Shown: in pieces, positions 62,178 to 64,000 of the stretch
Numbering within the stretch: the first letter of the stretch is position 1
Layout: the number at the start of each line of letters is the position of its first letter
Assembly: GCF_900607225.1 (NCBI RefSeq)
Contig: NZ_LR027842.1
Coordinates: 990,651 to 1,054,650 of the forward strand
Length of the DNA: 64,000 nt
Origin: [Pseudopropionibacterium] massiliense
GTDB lineage: Bacteria; Actinomycetota; Actinomycetes; Propionibacteriales; Propionibacteriaceae
Direction of reading: 5' to 3'
Notes under the pieces: generated by a model
Databases searched by the model: none
Seen by the model: the letters and a program-made list of their open reading frames with translations, nothing else
Told to the model about the DNA's origin: nothing
Made by a program: the position numbers and the translations under genes

Positions 62178-64000
62178 GATCTCGACGGTACCGGCTGCGC
62201 CGTCCAAGCGGATGCGCTGGCCCGTGACCAGACGCGTCGTCGCCTCATGGACCCCCACCACCGCCGGGATGCCGTACTCCCTCGCCACCACCGAGCCGTG
62301 GGTGATCATCCCACCAACCTCCGTAACTAGGCCTCCAGCCGCTAGAAACAGGGGTGTCCATGCCGGGTCGGTTCCCGGACAGACTAGAATCTCACCCGGC
62401 TCCAGTTGCGCCGACGACGGGTCCAGCACGACCCGCACCCGACCCTCCGCGACCCCCGGCGACACCCCGCTGCCCTGGATTGTGCCCACTCCGCCGGTAC
62501 CTTCGAAGAACGCCCGACCATCGCCCAGCAGGACCCGTGGGACCTGGCGTCGCCGCGTCTCCCGCGCCGCCGCCTCCCGCCTAGCAGCGACGACTTCTCG
62601 CCACGGCCCTGCCGGTTCGGTGGCGAGCCGCTCCAGCTCGTCGAAGTGCAGGTAGACGATGTCTTCGGCCCGTTCGAGGAGTCCCGCGGCGACGAGGTCG
62701 CCACCGCATGCAAGCAGCGTCTCGCGCACCTCGCCGAAGACTCGGATAATCGTGAACTTCGGGGTTTCGCGCAGCCCTATGAGGCGGCGCATGCGGTCGA
62801 CGATGAAGCGGACGCGGCGACGTCGCCAAGAGGTCCGCAGCCCGCGACCGGGGGCGAGCTGCCGCTCCAGCTTGCGCCCCGCATCCAGGGCGGTAGCAGC
62901 GCCGCGGCTGAACACACGGTCAGGAGTTTGATCCTTCGGCAGTTCGACGTAGCTCTTGATCGTGCGTAGCACGTCGACAGGGGCCTCGCGCCAGCGACGC
63001 TGCCCTAGGTCGATTTCGCCGATGCCGCGCATTCCGTACCGCTTCAGAAACCCCGCTACCGCGGCCTGTGAGCTCCCGGGCAGTTTCCCTGTGACGAAGC
63101 GGGACGCCAACTCGTCGGGCTCCTCGCTGCGCACGACCACCAAGGCCTCGGCGTCATCGCGGATGGTTTTGGCGACATCCCACAGCGCCAGATCCATTTC
63201 GGTGGTGACGTTGCCGGGCACACCCCGCAGCGTCTCGAAAACCAGTGCCTCGGCCTCCGGCCCTGCCTTCGCCGCCATCGCTCGCAACACGAGCAGCATC
63301 CCCAACGCCGTCGGCATCACCGACAGCAAAGTGCCGGCGAGCGACGGCATCAAGTCCCGCAGCAGGTCGCGCGCGATGCGCACCCGCTCGGCTATGCCCT
63401 GCTCGGAGGCCTCCTCAAGGCGTGCGCGCGCGTCGGCGACGATCCGGTCGGTAGCGGTGGTGGCAACGCGACGACGCTGCTCCGGCCAGGCTAGCGACGG
63501 CACGACGCTCGGCAGCACGTACCGCGCGACTCGAGCCAGCCCCCGCATCGCCCCTAGGGTCAATCGCCCGCGTGGAGACTCCCAGCCCCGCTCGTCGATC
63601 AACCCCTGTACGATGGCTGCGGCGCTCGGCTCGACGTTCGGCAGCAGCCGCGATAAGACGCGCCAGCCGATGGGGTGACGCAACGCCTTGTCGATCCGCA
63701 GCCACAGCCGCTCGCCGACCGACTCCATCACCCCGTCCAGACTCTTGCCGACGAGGCTGGCGACCCCCGAGCAAAGGTAGCGGAGGGCATCGCAGCCGAG
63801 AGGGGTGATCGGCGCGAGTAGGCCTTGGACCGCGCCGAAGGAGAACCAGATCGATTCCCGCCCGCCGGGCGGCACCGGATACAGCGACGTGATCGGTCGC
63901 GACTGCAACACCTGGCACCGGCCGTCGACCAGCGCGAACTCAATGTCCTGCGGCGCCCCGAACGCCTCGGCGACGCGGCGACCCAGGGCGGCAAGCTCTT
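62166..64000 (-). CDS. PEP-utilising enzyme (pyruvate phosphate dikinase / rifampin phosphotransferase-like), partial
   Basis: About 611 codons are visible and the N-terminus lies beyond the right edge. At the edge, FGAPQDIEFALVDGRCQVLQ then SRPIT is the end of the PEP/pyruvate-dikinase ATP-binding domain. A long helical middle (about residues 50-480) follows. A C-terminal swivelling phosphohistidine domain ends the protein, with GGMITHGSVVAREYGIPAVV, where His carries the phosphate. The lack of a PEP-binding barrel after that domain fits antibiotic phosphotransferases or related two-domain-plus-swivel enzymes more than PpsA. The substrate is open. Confidence 0.8.
   Translation of the reverse strand, partial: ELAALGRRVAEAFGAPQDIEFALVDGRCQVLQSRPITSLYPVPPGGRESIWFSFGAVQGLLAPITPLGCDALRYLCSGVASLVGKSLDGVMESVGERLWLRIDKALRHPIGWRVLSRLLPNVEPSAAAIVQGLIDERGWESPRGRLTLGAMRGLARVARYVLPSVVPSLAWPEQRRRVATTATDRIVADARARLEEASEQGIAERVRIARDLLRDLMPSLAGTLLSVMPTALGMLLVLRAMAAKAGPEAEALVFETLRGVPGNVTTEMDLALWDVAKTIRDDAEALVVVRSEEPDELASRFVTGKLPGSSQAAVAGFLKRYGMRGIGEIDLGQRRWREAPVDVLRTIKSYVELPKDQTPDRVFSRGAATALDAGRKLERQLAPGRGLRTSWRRRRVRFIVDRMRRLIGLRETPKFTIIRVFGEVRETLLACGGDLVAAGLLERAEDIVYLHFDELERLATEPAGPWREVVAARREAAARETRRRQVPRVLLGDGRAFFEGTGGVGTIQGSGVSPGVAEGRVRVVLDPSSAQLEPGEILVCPGTDPAWTPLFLAAGGLVTEVGGMITHGSVVAREYGIPAVVGVHEATTRLVTGQRIRLDGAAGTVEILDE

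Overview
The window is chromosomal DNA of a high-GC Gram-positive actinobacterium. The evidence is the very GC-rich third codon positions, frequent GTG starts, the neighbour set tyrS / TPR protein / HAD phosphatase / tlyA / nadK / recN, the set pafB-pafC-tatA-tatC-helY, an SOS box of the TCGAAC-N4-GTTCGA type, and a B12-dependent ribonucleotide reductase. A propionibacterial lineage (Propionibacteriaceae, Arachnia-like) fits best, but that is inference from gene content and repeat style, not a database match.

Layout. 1-3.3 kb: a partial membrane protein, a cobalamin riboswitch with an MFS transporter directly behind it, and a SUFU-family protein. 3.3-9.6 kb: translation block infC-rpmI-rplT, an SpoU rRNA methylase and pheST. 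9.6-12.8 kb: a P450, PutP and a TetR regulator. 13-15.9 kb: leuS on the minus strand. 16.1-22.3 kb: arginine operon argC-J-B-D-R-H with an ArgR box overlapping a leaderless promoter; argF and argG are absent. 22.5-23.2 kb: a zinc-type ArsR/SmtB repressor overlapping a Cys/His-rich metallothionein-like gene. 23.2-31.5 kb: tyrS, a collapsed rRNA operon (three promoters and leader joined directly to the 3' part of a 5S gene), then the TPR-HAD-tlyA-nadK-recN set and a nicotinamidase. 31.5-32.3 kb: a stretch with no recognisable gene. 32.3-34 kb: a secreted protein and an LCP ligase. 34-39.1 kb: nudix-xerD-parA-RHH-scpA-scpB-rluB, a chromosome segregation and recombination block. 39.1-49.3 kb: an FKBP lipoprotein, gluQ, pafBC, tatAC, a diacylglycerol-kinase-like lipid kinase, helY, hisF and a HIT protein. 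49.4-54.4 kb: lexA with a divergent SOS-controlled small membrane protein, then nrdR-nrdJ. 54.4-55 kb: palindromic repeats. 55-58.2 kb: TetR, amidohydrolase and a frameshifted glycosyltransferase. 58.2-62.2 kb: a rearranged zone with thrE, a 5'-truncated thrE copy, a 30-codon aroB stub, aroK, an intact IS5-type element and a Pro/Thr-rich remnant. 62.2-64 kb: a PEP-utilising enzyme running off the right edge.

How the parts relate. Several systems are stress or metal/cofactor responsive: B12 (riboswitch-MFS, nrdJ), zinc (SmtB plus metallothionein), DNA damage (LexA, SOS membrane protein, PafBC, RecN) and arginine (ArgR). Many genes appear to be transcribed without a leader: a -10 hexamer ends 6-8 bases before the start codon. 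The right third carries clear signs of decay and rearrangement, and the rRNA remnant at 25 kb is either a real operon deletion or an assembly collapse.
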